From assembly GCA_034722275.1 (NCBI GenBank), contig JAYENW010000011.1, forward strand, positions 1-46,630: a stretch of 46,630 nucleotides of DNA. Reading direction: 5' to 3'. Below, one piece after another: positions 32,626-41,020 of the stretch. A program made the position numbers and the translations under genes. The DNA is from M55B177 sp034722275 (GTDB lineage Bacteria > Chloroflexota > Dehalococcoidia > GIF9 > AB-539-J10). The notes below the pieces were generated by a model. That model had not been told where the DNA came from. It saw nothing but the letters and a program-made list of their open reading frames with translations, and searched no databases. How positions within the stretch are numbered: the stretch's first letter is position 1; every line of letters starts with the position of its first letter.

Positions 32626-33543
32626 TTACCTTCGACCCAGGCGAGTAAAAGTGACTGCCAAGCCAGCTATTACGGCAATTATAATACCCACTCCTATCCA
32701 ACCCCACTTAGTTGGCGTGGCTACTGTTACTCTGATATCCAGTTCGGGTGGGGTAGTTGAGGGAGCAGGGTCACTGTCAAATTTCAGAGTGACCATATAA
32801 TCACCAGCGATGGTATTGGAAGGTGGCTTTATAGCCACTTCAATTTCTTGTTTATCTCCTGGGGGTAGAGCTTCTATCTTATCCGGTTTGAAAGTTATGC
32901 TCCATCCTTCTGGCCTGCTTGATGAAAAGGTAATTTTGTCTAATGCAGCAGTCCCACTATTAGTGATAGTTATAGGGAGATAGCCTTCGTCTCCAGCCTT
33001 AGTCTTGATGTTCAGTCTTCCACCCTCTAAATTGGACTGGGCAGAAAAACCGTATCTGGCAGTTATTTTCGCAGTAAGATCTAAGCTAGAGCTTGGCTTT
33101 CCTGAAGTAGCTTCAACAACTTCGAATGTTATCGTATAATCTCCCGGCTCGGGGTAAAGCCAATACGGCGCCATAGCCACAACTACTACGCTTTTGGGGC
33201 TAAACTCTACAGGATTGAGGTGCATACGTGCTATTTCTGTCTTTTCATAAGTTGATTCTTGTATAGCAGTTATCCAGCCTGTTGGTGCTGTGACCGAGAG
33301 GTCAAAATCCCGTGGCTCACTCCCACCTTTATATGACAGGCTGACTTCAAACTCGAAACTTTTATCTGCTGGCCCGGCCAGCACAGGATACTTGGTAGTA
33401 AGCTGAATTTCTCCTTCACGTGGAGGAGCTTCGTCTTCACTTTGTGCCATGGCTGCTTGCTGACCTATGAGTCCGCTGAATATTGCCAGACACATAGTTA
33501 GAAAAGTTACACAAATCAACTTAGTTTTCTTCATTTTTGACAC
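32626..33543 (-). CDS. Secreted NEW3-domain protein with C-terminal membrane anchor
   Basis: 305 residues. A signal peptide spans about 1-33 (LTMCLAIFSGLIGQQAAMA, cleavage before Gln). Two immunoglobulin-like NEW3 domains follow (about 50-150 and 165-270; GYLPITITNSGTAALDKITFSSSRPEGWSITF). A final helix (about 277-300) and a basic tail leave it anchored outside the membrane. It is probably the extracytoplasmic partner of the ABC-2 exporter encoded directly after it. The Shine-Dalgarno is AGAGGGG. Confidence 0.88.
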   Translation of the reverse strand: MSKMKKTKLICVTFLTMCLAIFSGLIGQQAAMAQSEDEAPPREGEIQLTTKYPVLAGPADKSFEFEVSLSYKGGSEPRDFDLSVTAPTGWITAIQESTYEKTEIARMHLNPVEFSPKSVVVVAMAPYWLYPEPGDYTITFEVVEATSGKPSSSLDLTAKITARYGFSAQSNLEGGRLNIKTKAGDEGYLPITITNSGTAALDKITFSSSRPEGWSITFKPDKIEALPPGDKQEIEVAIKPPSNTIAGDYMVTLKFDSDPAPSTTPPELDIRVTVATPTKWGWIGVGIIIAVIAGLAVTFTRLGRR

Positions 33544-33559
33544 CCCTCTAAAATTTAGT

Positions 33560-33588
33560 TTTACATCTTAGCTCATTTCGTTTAGTAT
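33560..33588 (+). promoter_or_regulatory. Candidate rph promoter, overlapping the opposite promoter
   Basis: TTTACA (33560-33565, 5 of 6), a 17-nt spacer, TAGTAT (33583-33588, 4 of 6). The leader to rph is about 24 nt with GAGAAG as Shine-Dalgarno. It occupies the same DNA as the minus-strand promoter at 33565-33593. Confidence 0.45.
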
Positions 33589-33593
33589 ATCAA
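33565..33593 (-). promoter_or_regulatory. Candidate promoter of the NEW3-ABC operon
   Basis: Minus strand: TTGATA (33588-33593, 5 of 6), a 17-nt spacer, TAAGAT (33565-33570, 4 of 6), followed by a leader with a good Shine-Dalgarno. It overlaps the rph promoter almost base for base. Confidence 0.45.
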
Positions 33594-33618
33594 GATACTC
33601 CTGAGAGAAGATATCCTT

Positions 33619-34332
33619 ATGGTAAGAATAGATAAGCGAGTTAATAATGAACTGCGCCCCATTCGTATCACACTGAGTTATCAAAGCTTTGCAGAAGGTT
33701 CAGCTCTAATTGAGCAAGGGCAAACGCGGGTTCTGTGCTCCGTGAGCCTGGAAGAAAGAGTACCTCATTTCCTCAAAGGTAGTGGTCAGGGTTGGGTTAC
33801 TGCTGAATATGCTATGCTGCCGCGTTCCACACTCGCCCGCACACCGCGCAATAAAGTAGTAGGGAGGAATGAGGAAATTCAGCGGCTTGTTGGTCGCAGT
33901 CTAAGGGCGGCCACTAATTTGGCTGCTCTGGGAGAGAGAACCTTCATTGTGGATTGTGATGTTCTGCAAGCTGATGGTGGCACCAGAACCGCAGCTATTA
34001 CCGGAGGATACGTTGCCTTATATCAAGCCTTCCATCATCTGAGGAGGAATAGCATTCTGCCATTTATTCCTCTTGATAGAATGATAGCGGCTATCAGCGT
34101 TGGCATTGTAGATGGCGATGTGCTGCTTGACCTTTGCTATGAAGAAGACTACCGGGCTGACGTTGATTTCAACATTGTCATGACTGATAAGAACGAGTTT
34201 GTGGAAATTCAAGGAACTGCTGAAGGTAAACCCTTCTCCCAAGAAGCTTTGGGTTTGTTGCTCTCCTCAGCCCGTGAAGGGATTGCCAAATTATTCCAAA
34301 TCCAGAAGCAAACGCTGAAGGCCTTATCTTAA
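33619..34332 (+). CDS. rph: Ribonuclease PH
   Basis: 237 residues. The phosphorolytic 3'-5' exoribonuclease fold is clear: QGQTRVLCSVSLEERVPHFLKGSGQGWVTAEYAMLPRST, RVGR-type RLVGRSLRAA, and DCDVLQADGGTRTAAITGGYVAL. It trims tRNA 3' ends. The stop codon overlaps that of the convergent proA gene (shared TTAA at 34329-34332), so there is no room for a terminator between them. Confidence 0.97.
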   Translation: MVRIDKRVNNELRPIRITLSYQSFAEGSALIEQGQTRVLCSVSLEERVPHFLKGSGQGWVTAEYAMLPRSTLARTPRNKVVGRNEEIQRLVGRSLRAATNLAALGERTFIVDCDVLQADGGTRTAAITGGYVALYQAFHHLRRNSILPFIPLDRMIAAISVGIVDGDVLLDLCYEEDYRADVDFNIVMTDKNEFVEIQGTAEGKPFSQEALGLLLSSAREGIAKLFQIQKQTLKALS

Positions 34333-35603
34333 GGGCGAACTTGGCCGCTGCCAAAGATAAGCCATTTGTAGCTGGTTAACTCCTTGAGCCCCATGGGACC
34401 ACGGGAATGGAATTTTTGGGTGCTTATGCCTATCTCAGCCCCCAGACCGAATTGGCCTCCATCAGTGAATCTGGTGCTGGCATTGGCATAGACACAGGCA
34501 GCATCCACCTCGTTGAGGAACCTCATGGCTGCTGAGTAGTCCTCGGTGACAATGGCTTCTGAGTGTCCCGAGCCATATTTCTCAATGTGTTCTAAGGCTT
34601 CATCTAAGGAATCCACCACCTTGATAGCTGCTCTTAGTGAGAGATATTCTTTTCCCCAATCCTCCTCTGTTGCTGCAATCAGGTTCAGAGAGGGAATAAG
34701 CTTCAGAATGGTCATGGCTCGCTCATCACAGTGCATTTCTACCCCGGCTTTAGCCCACTCCTTAGCAATGGCGGGCAAATAGTCTTGAGCAATTTGACTG
34801 TGGACTAGAAGGCAATCCAGGGCATTGCATACTGTGGGGCGCTGAACCTTGGCGTTATAGGCAATGGCTACAGCTTTACTCAAGTCAGCGCTTTCAGTGA
34901 TATAGGTGTGGCAAACACCTATTCCTCCTGTGACTACCGGCATGGTGGCATTTTCTGAGACAAGCTTTATTAAGTCAGGACCGCCACGAGGTATCATTAA
35001 ATCAATTATTCCTTTCATCTGAAGCATATGATTGACCAAAGCTCGCTCTGTAGATTCAACGAATTGTATTGTTCCTTGTGGTACCCCGGCCTGACAGGCA
35101 GTTTCTTGGGCTACTCTGGCTAAAGCGGTATTGGAATTTAGTGCCTCCCTGCCACCACGAAGGATGGCAGCGTTGCCTGATTTGAGGCACAAGGTTGATA
35201 TATCTATGGTGACATTGGGGCGGCTCTCATATATAGCTCCGATAACCCCTAAGGGAACTCTTTTCTTCCCTATGAGCAGGCCATTGGGCAAAGTTTGCAT
35301 ATCAAATATCTCGCCTATGGGGTCAGGTAAGGAAGCTACTGTCTTTACATCCTGAGCCATAGCTTCAAGGCGGTCTGGAGACAGGAGAAGCCTGTCAAGC
35401 ATAGCTTCACTCATGACTGAAGTTTTAGCCTCCTCATAGTCAACTTTGTTAGCCGATAGGATTTCGTCTTTTCTGGTGATAAGAGCTTCAGCGATATTCA
35501 GCAAGGCCCTGTTTTTGATTTCGCTAGCAAGAGAAGCGAGCTTTTTTGAGGCTGCCTTGGCTGCCCTGCCCTTTTCTTCCAGTTCCTTTATGGCTGATTG
35601 CAT
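34329..35603 (-). CDS. proA: Gamma-glutamyl phosphate reductase
   Basis: 424 residues. The aldehyde-dehydrogenase fold with GVIGAIYESRPNVTIDISTLCLKSGNAAILRGG and catalytic-cysteine region QRPTVCNALDCLLVH is typical of ProA. It reduces glutamyl-5-phosphate to the semialdehyde in proline synthesis. GGAG precedes the ATG. It lies 13 nt after proB on the same strand. Confidence 0.97.
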   Translation of the reverse strand: MQSAIKELEEKGRAAKAASKKLASLASEIKNRALLNIAEALITRKDEILSANKVDYEEAKTSVMSEAMLDRLLLSPDRLEAMAQDVKTVASLPDPIGEIFDMQTLPNGLLIGKKRVPLGVIGAIYESRPNVTIDISTLCLKSGNAAILRGGREALNSNTALARVAQETACQAGVPQGTIQFVESTERALVNHMLQMKGIIDLMIPRGGPDLIKLVSENATMPVVTGGIGVCHTYITESADLSKAVAIAYNAKVQRPTVCNALDCLLVHSQIAQDYLPAIAKEWAKAGVEMHCDERAMTILKLIPSLNLIAATEEDWGKEYLSLRAAIKVVDSLDEALEHIEKYGSGHSEAIVTEDYSAAMRFLNEVDAACVYANASTRFTDGGQFGLGAEIGISTQKFHSRGPMGLKELTSYKWLIFGSGQVRP

Positions 35604-35616
35604 ATTCTTACTCCTT

Positions 35617-36729
35617 TTACAATACTACCATATTATTTCTGTGAATGACCTCATCGCCGTAATTGTGATCCAGAATAGCGGAAATCTGATTTGAATGCAC
35701 TCCTTTGATAAGAGCAACATCATTAAACTCATAATTTGATATACCGCAAGCGAGATGATTAGCTTGCTTATCAAAAACATCTACCGTATCGCCTCTTTGA
35801 AAATTTCCCCTTACCTCTATGATTCCAGCAGGAAGCAAGCTTTTATTGTGCTCCTTGAGGGCTAAGGCGGCGCCCTGATCCACTATTATCATCCCTTTGG
35901 AGGCTAACCCGGTGAGCATCCACCTTTTCTTGCTTTCCATCTTGTTTACTTGCGCTGGGAAAAATGTGCCGATGCTTTCCCCTTTATCCAGTCTGATTAA
36001 GACATCAGGCTCCCGCCCATTGACAATGATTACATTTGTTCCTGAAGAAGTAGCTAACCTGGCTGCTTGAATCTTGGTTGTCATGCCTCCAGTCCCTTGC
36101 TGATTGCTGGTGTTGTAGGCTAGCTGCTCAAGTGTGCCGTCTATGTTGTCTACCCTGGGTATGAGTTTAGCATGTGGGTTGTAACGAGGGTCAGCAGTAT
36201 ATAATCCAGCCACATCAGTGAGCAATACCAGGAGATCAGCATCAATCAGGTTGGCTACCATGGCTGAAAGATTGTCATTATCACCGAACTTCATCTCTCC
36301 GATTTCGTCAATGGAAACAACGTCATTTTCATTCACGATACAAATCACGCCAAGCTCGATGAGAGTTAGCAGAGTGTTGCGAGCATTGAGGTAACCGCTG
36401 CGGTCAGACATATCTGCCTTTGTGAGCAATGCCTGCGCTATAATTATGTTATGCTGGCTGAATAGTTCTTCATAAGAGTGCATAAGGTGGCTTTGTCCCA
36501 CTGAAGCCAGAACTTGCTTAAAAGATGTATTCTTACTTTCTGGAATCTTCTCAAGTTTCTGCCTCCCGGCGGCAATTGCTCCTGAGGAAACTATTACTAT
36601 CTCCTTATCTTGATGATGAAGTTGTGCTACTTGCTTTGCCAGATTAGCCATGATTTGTAAGTCGAGGTGCTCAGTTCCTGAAGTGAGGAGACTGGTGCCA
36701 AGTTTAGCCACTATACGCTGGTAAGACAT
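35617..36729 (-). CDS. proB: Glutamate 5-kinase
   Basis: 370 residues from ATG 36729, giving the family-like N-terminus MSYQRIVAKLGTSLLTSG. The longer frame from GTG 36753 adds eight residues but lacks a Shine-Dalgarno and overlaps the predicted promoter. The amino-acid-kinase domain (IVSSGAIAAGRQKL, NENDVVSIDEIGEMKFGDNDNLSA) is followed by a PUA domain (from about 275). It phosphorylates glutamate for proline synthesis and is regulated by proline in many bacteria. It is transcribed with proA, divergently from mfd. Confidence 0.95.
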   Translation of the reverse strand: MSYQRIVAKLGTSLLTSGTEHLDLQIMANLAKQVAQLHHQDKEIVIVSSGAIAAGRQKLEKIPESKNTSFKQVLASVGQSHLMHSYEELFSQHNIIIAQALLTKADMSDRSGYLNARNTLLTLIELGVICIVNENDVVSIDEIGEMKFGDNDNLSAMVANLIDADLLVLLTDVAGLYTADPRYNPHAKLIPRVDNIDGTLEQLAYNTSNQQGTGGMTTKIQAARLATSSGTNVIIVNGREPDVLIRLDKGESIGTFFPAQVNKMESKKRWMLTGLASKGMIIVDQGAALALKEHNKSLLPAGIIEVRGNFQRGDTVDVFDKQANHLACGISNYEFNDVALIKGVHSNQISAILDHNYGDEVIHRNNMVVL

Positions 36730-36736
36730 GGATAAA

Positions 36737-36765
36737 AATTTATCAGTTTTCACTCATACTGACAA
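36737..36765 (-). promoter_or_regulatory. Candidate proBA promoter predicting a leaderless start
   Basis: Minus strand: TTGTCA (36760-36765, 5 of 6), a 17-nt spacer, TAAATT (36737-36742, 4 of 6). Seven to eight bases after the -10 box is the ATG at 36729, which has no Shine-Dalgarno. Confidence 0.4.
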
Positions 36766-36844
36766 CTCATGTTACAATTTAGCCATTCAGCCGTCAATTA
36801 TCAGTATTTGACCGGTTACTGTTGGCTGTTGTTGAAAGCTGAGT

Positions 36845-39800
36845 ATGAATCTTTCTTGTCTGCTTCCTTCACTGGAGAAAACCACCGCCTATAGGCAACT
36901 GGTGGGTCGATTACTGACAGCCAAAAATGAGCATAAGACAGCTATCATTGATGCCGCTAAACCTTACTTGATAGCTGCTCTTTATAGTGAACTCGGCTTA
37001 CCTTTAGTAGTGATAACTGCCCAACCTGAGAAAGCCTACAGGCTCTATGAGCAGCTTCAAATTTGGTGTCCTCCTTCAGCTAATTTGCATCTGTTTCCCG
37101 AGCTTGATTTCTTGCCTTATGAATATCTCTCTTCTTATTCCGCTAACGCTATGTGGGAAAGATTACAGACATTAGCTGCTCTAGGTCTTTATGAGGATGG
37201 CGCTAAGCCTCCTTTAATAATCGCTTCGGCCTTGGCAATGATAACTAAAACTATTTCTGAGAAAGATTTTACTTCTGCTTGCCAGATTTTGAAGCGGGGC
37301 ATGGTTGCTGACCCATTAAGCTTGTTGCGAAGATGGCACTTTATGGGTTATGAGATGGAGAGTATTGTCGAAGTACCCGGGACGATGTGCAGAAGGGGTG
37401 GAATCATTGATATCTTCTCTCCTTGCAGCCGCTTACCAGCGCGAATCGAATTCTTTGATAATCAGATAGAGAGCATAAGGCTTTTCCAGCCGGAAAGCCA
37501 ATGCTCTAGCGAACTCGTAAGCTCGGTTGCTATTGCTCCAGCTAGAGAACTTCTCATACCTGATGGGATGCACATCAACCCTTTAACTTTAGATAATTGC
37601 GATATTGAAATAAAGCAACGCTTCCAGGGTGATATAGATAAACTAGAGCAAGGCCAGTGGTTTTCAGGTGCTCTTTTCTATTTTCCCCTATTTAATAAAG
37701 GAAATATCCTCGATTATCTGGATGACAATGCCATTCTTATACTTGATGTTCCTCAAGAAATTGAAGATGCTGTTAAGAAATTATGCCAGGAGGTTCAAGA
37801 GTTAAGAATGGCGAAACTTGAGTATGGTAAGTTGCTTCAAAATCTTCCCTCTCCGTATTTTACATGGGGAGAGATAGAATCAAAGATAAGTACCAGGCGG
37901 CGGCTCAACCTGGAGCCGTGGAATCTCTCAGAAAGTGACTCGCAATTTTTACCTTTTACTTTAACTCCAAGATATGGTGGGCAGTTAGAAAAATTCCTCC
38001 AGGCAGCCAAGCAAATGTTGTGCGAGAAACAGCGCTTGCTTATAGTCAGTCATCAAGCGAACCGTCTTGTTGAGCTATTCCAGGAAAAAGGTGTGCCACT
38101 TTCTCCTGTTTCGGAGTTAAAAGAAATACCTCCGCCTGGCTCTATCGCTCTGCTGCAAGGTTTGGCAGGAGAGATGTTGAAATCTCTTCCCACCGAAGGC
38201 TGGAAAATGAATAATCTACGCTTGATTACAGATGCGGAACTATTTGGATTGGTAAAGCAGACCCGCCTGAGTAAGAAGATGCCAGTACGCCGTCATTGGC
38301 TTACTCACCAGTTAATGCCTAGAGATTATGTGGTTCATATTGACCATGGCATTGGCAAATTTAAGGGCCTCACTCGGATGTCTGCTAATGGAATTGAGCA
38401 AGAATATCTTGTCTTGGAATATGCTGGCAGTGATAGGCTTTACGTACCTACAAATCAGATGGCGCGGCTGAGTCTTTATACTGGTGCCGGTGAGCGGACA
38501 CCATCTTTAAACAGATTGGGAACCCAAGAATGGGAAAGGATAAAGAAGAGGGTTAAAGAATCAATAGCTGATATTGCCCAGGAGATGCTTGCACTTTATG
38601 CTTCTCGTGAAGTGAATCCAGGCTTTGCTTTCTCTGCTGATACACTGTGGCAACAGGAGTTGGAGGTTTCATTTCCCTATGTAGAAACTCCTGATCAGGT
38701 TGAGGCAATTATAGCTGTTAAGAAAGATATGGAGAAACCCAGCCCCATGGACCGGCTTATCTGTGGAGATGTGGGCTATGGTAAGACGGAAGTGGCCCTC
38801 CGTGCTGCTTTCAAAGCAGTAATGGATAGCAAACAAACGGTCATATTGGTTCCTACTACTGTGCTGGCTCAGCAACATTTCACCACCTTCAAGGAAAGAT
38901 TACAAGCTTTTCCTATAAGAGTGGAGATGCTAAGCCGTTTTTGCTCCAGAGACAAAGAACGAGAAATCCTTGCAGGACTATCTTCTGGTGTGGTGGATAT
39001 ATGTATTGGCACTCACCGATTGCTGCAGAACGATGTCGCCTTTAAAGACCTGGGGCTGGTGATAATTGATGAAGAGCAGCGCTTTGGCGTGATGCAAAAG
39101 GAAAAACTGAAGAAGATGAGAGAAGAGGTGAAAGTTCTTACCTTGAGCGCCACTCCTATTCCCCGCACTCTACATATGTCTCTGAGCGGAATCAGGGATA
39201 TGAGCGTCATAGAAACGCCGCCTGAGGAACGACTATCCATTAAAACTCATGTTGGCTCTTACGATGATCATTTAATACGCCAAGCGATACTACACGAAAT
39301 GGGAAGAAACGGTCAGGTGTTCTTCGTTCACAATCGAATTGAAAGTATAGCCATCGTTGCCCATGAGCTACAGGTTTTGGTACCGGAGGCACGAATAGCC
39401 ATAGCTCATGGGCGAATGCCTGAAGAAGAATTGGAAGAGGTAGCGTTGCAATTTGTCGCCGGCAGCTATGATGTTTTACTCACCACGACTATTATTGAAT
39501 CGGGCTTGGATATGCCCAACGTTAATACCCTGATTGTTGACCAATCTGACAAATTGGGCTTAGCTCAGCTTTATCAACTAAGAGGTAGAATAGGCCGTGG
39601 TAGCAAACAGGCATATGCCTATTTCTTCTTTGATAGGGATAAGCAGTTAACTTCTCAGGCATATAAAAGGCTTAAAACTATCTTTGAGGCCAGTGAACTG
39701 GGCACTGGATTCAGCATTGCTGTGAAAGATCTGGAGATTCGGGGTGCCGGAAGTCTATTAGGCGTCAGGCAAAGCGGGCACATAGCTGCTGTGGGTTTTG

Positions 39801-40309
39801 ACCTTTATTGTCAACTGCTGGCTCAGGCTGTGGAGGATTTGAAAAAAGGGCGATCTGGTGAAGTCAGGAAAGCGAGGCCTGAGTTCGCTCCGAGCATTTC
39901 TTTACCAGTGACAGCCTTTATACCCAAAGAATATATATCTGATCTGGGCATTCGTTTGAGCCTATATCACAGGCTGGCAAAAATGGAACATGAACAGCAA
40001 GTACAAGACATAGCACAAGAACTAGAGGACAGGTTTGGCAGCTTGCCTGGTCCGGCAAGAAACCTTCTTTACATTATAGAGATAAAGACGCTTGCTGCTC
40101 TGCAAGGAATACAATCAATCTACGCCCGAGGCAGACAGGTGGTAATAGATTTACCGTCAGGGAGAAAACTGCCCCCTTCACTTTATAAAAATGAATATAA
40201 AAAGGCAATAAATATTGGCACCCAACAAATCAGGTTAGATACGAAGCGATTGGGGGACAAATGGCAGGAGGCATTAAAAAGCCTTCTGCAAAGTGATGCA
40301 AATTATTAG
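36845..40309 (+). CDS. mfd: Transcription-repair coupling factor
   Basis: 1154 residues, full length. An N-terminal UvrB-like part (about 20-350, with EVPGTMCRRGGIIDIFSP), an RNA-polymerase-interacting CarD-like domain (about 485-560, RDYVVHIDHGIGKFKGL), then the SF2 translocase with GDVGYGKT at 641-648, DEEQRFGV near 742, LSATPIPRTLHMSLSGIRD and the TRG-type region VNTLIVDQSDKLGLAQLYQLRGRIGRG. The C-terminal TRCF domain follows (from about 1010). It removes RNA polymerase stalled at lesions and recruits UvrA. No uvr genes are in the window. The start has no strong Shine-Dalgarno. Confidence 0.97.
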   Translation: MNLSCLLPSLEKTTAYRQLVGRLLTAKNEHKTAIIDAAKPYLIAALYSELGLPLVVITAQPEKAYRLYEQLQIWCPPSANLHLFPELDFLPYEYLSSYSANAMWERLQTLAALGLYEDGAKPPLIIASALAMITKTISEKDFTSACQILKRGMVADPLSLLRRWHFMGYEMESIVEVPGTMCRRGGIIDIFSPCSRLPARIEFFDNQIESIRLFQPESQCSSELVSSVAIAPARELLIPDGMHINPLTLDNCDIEIKQRFQGDIDKLEQGQWFSGALFYFPLFNKGNILDYLDDNAILILDVPQEIEDAVKKLCQEVQELRMAKLEYGKLLQNLPSPYFTWGEIESKISTRRRLNLEPWNLSESDSQFLPFTLTPRYGGQLEKFLQAAKQMLCEKQRLLIVSHQANRLVELFQEKGVPLSPVSELKEIPPPGSIALLQGLAGEMLKSLPTEGWKMNNLRLITDAELFGLVKQTRLSKKMPVRRHWLTHQLMPRDYVVHIDHGIGKFKGLTRMSANGIEQEYLVLEYAGSDRLYVPTNQMARLSLYTGAGERTPSLNRLGTQEWERIKKRVKESIADIAQEMLALYASREVNPGFAFSADTLWQQELEVSFPYVETPDQVEAIIAVKKDMEKPSPMDRLICGDVGYGKTEVALRAAFKAVMDSKQTVILVPTTVLAQQHFTTFKERLQAFPIRVEMLSRFCSRDKEREILAGLSSGVVDICIGTHRLLQNDVAFKDLGLVIIDEEQRFGVMQKEKLKKMREEVKVLTLSATPIPRTLHMSLSGIRDMSVIETPPEERLSIKTHVGSYDDHLIRQAILHEMGRNGQVFFVHNRIESIAIVAHELQVLVPEARIAIAHGRMPEEELEEVALQFVAGSYDVLLTTTIIESGLDMPNVNTLIVDQSDKLGLAQLYQLRGRIGRGSKQAYAYFFFDRDKQLTSQAYKRLKTIFEASELGTGFSIAVKDLEIRGAGSLLGVRQSGHIAAVGFDLYCQLLAQAVEDLKKGRSGEVRKARPEFAPSISLPVTAFIPKEYISDLGIRLSLYHRLAKMEHEQQVQDIAQELEDRFGSLPGPARNLLYIIEIKTLAALQGIQSIYARGRQVVIDLPSGRKLPPSLYKNEYKKAINIGTQQIRLDTKRLGDKWQEALKSLLQSDANY

Positions 40310-40346
40310 AGCGTCTTTGATTTGGGATGTTCCCAAGCTCTAATAG

Positions 40347-40907
40347 CTATTTAGCTAACAAGCCAATAGGCAAAACCCATCTGCCGTACATTGCATTTAG
40401 AACAACCGCTGCTGAACCGTAAACAGCGGCAGCGCCACAGAAAATCCCCTCTACTCCAGCAACCTTAGCTGAGAGAGTACCAAAGAAAACTGCTGCAAGT
40501 AACCAGAACAATAGAGTTAATGTGGCAAATACAAATACATGAACTTTGGAGATCTTGAATGTGCCAACAGTCATGTAAGCGGTAAAGATGCCCCACAGGA
40601 TGCATACCCAGGCAAGACCTGTACTTGATAATGTGACTACACCAAGCCACTCCATGAGAAACATGAAGCTCAAACCTATCCAGAACAAACCGTAGGAAGT
40701 GAAGGCGGTTAATCCGAAGGTATCGCCACGACGACCATCTATTATACCGGCAATAACCTGTGCCAAACCTCCCCAGAAAAACCCGTAAAGCAAGGGCTCC
40801 ACATTAGATATTACACCTATATTGTGTATTTGAAGCAGGATGGTGTTGAAGCCAAAGCCAGCAAGCCCTAGAGCTCCTGGGTGCCCCCATTTAACTTCTT
40901 CTGCCAT
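40347..40907 (-). CDS. satP: SatP/YaaH-type acetate uptake transporter
   Basis: 186 residues with six membrane helices. The family signature near the N-terminus, normally NPAPLGL, reads HPGALGLAGFG (residues 9-19), and FFWGGLAQVIAGIIDGRRGDTFG matches the second conserved block. The family (AceTr, GPR1/FUN34/YaaH) moves acetate or succinate with protons. It is the third gene of an acetate module, downstream of acetyl-CoA synthetase, and is separated from it by a long hairpin. GAAAGGAG precedes the ATG. Confidence 0.92.
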   Translation of the reverse strand: MAEEVKWGHPGALGLAGFGFNTILLQIHNIGVISNVEPLLYGFFWGGLAQVIAGIIDGRRGDTFGLTAFTSYGLFWIGLSFMFLMEWLGVVTLSSTGLAWVCILWGIFTAYMTVGTFKISKVHVFVFATLTLLFWLLAAVFFGTLSAKVAGVEGIFCGAAAVYGSAAVVLNAMYGRWVLPIGLLAK

Positions 40908-40936
40908 AAATAACTTTCTCCTTTCAAAATATAATT

Positions 40937-40977
40937 AATGGTGCCAAGTAATTTTTTGCATCTTACTTGGCACCATT
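40937..40977 (-). terminator. Perfect 15-bp hairpin between acs and satP (terminator or attenuator)
   Basis: AATGGTGCCAAGTAA (40937-40951) and its exact complement (40963-40977) enclose an 11-nt loop. On the minus strand the stem is followed by an AU-rich run with TATATTTT, not a clean U-tract. It lies within the 113-nt gap, about 30 nt before the satP start, and would lower satP expression relative to acs or protect the acs 3' end. Confidence 0.6.
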
Positions 40978-41020
40978 TTCTCAGGCATCTTTGAATCTAA
41001 ACCTGCGCTCTTCCTTTTTT

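Noticed and set aside
34329..34332. rph and proA stop-codon overlap considered as a frameshift or misassembly
   Set aside because: Both proteins have normal C-terminal ends; TTAA simply serves as both stops.
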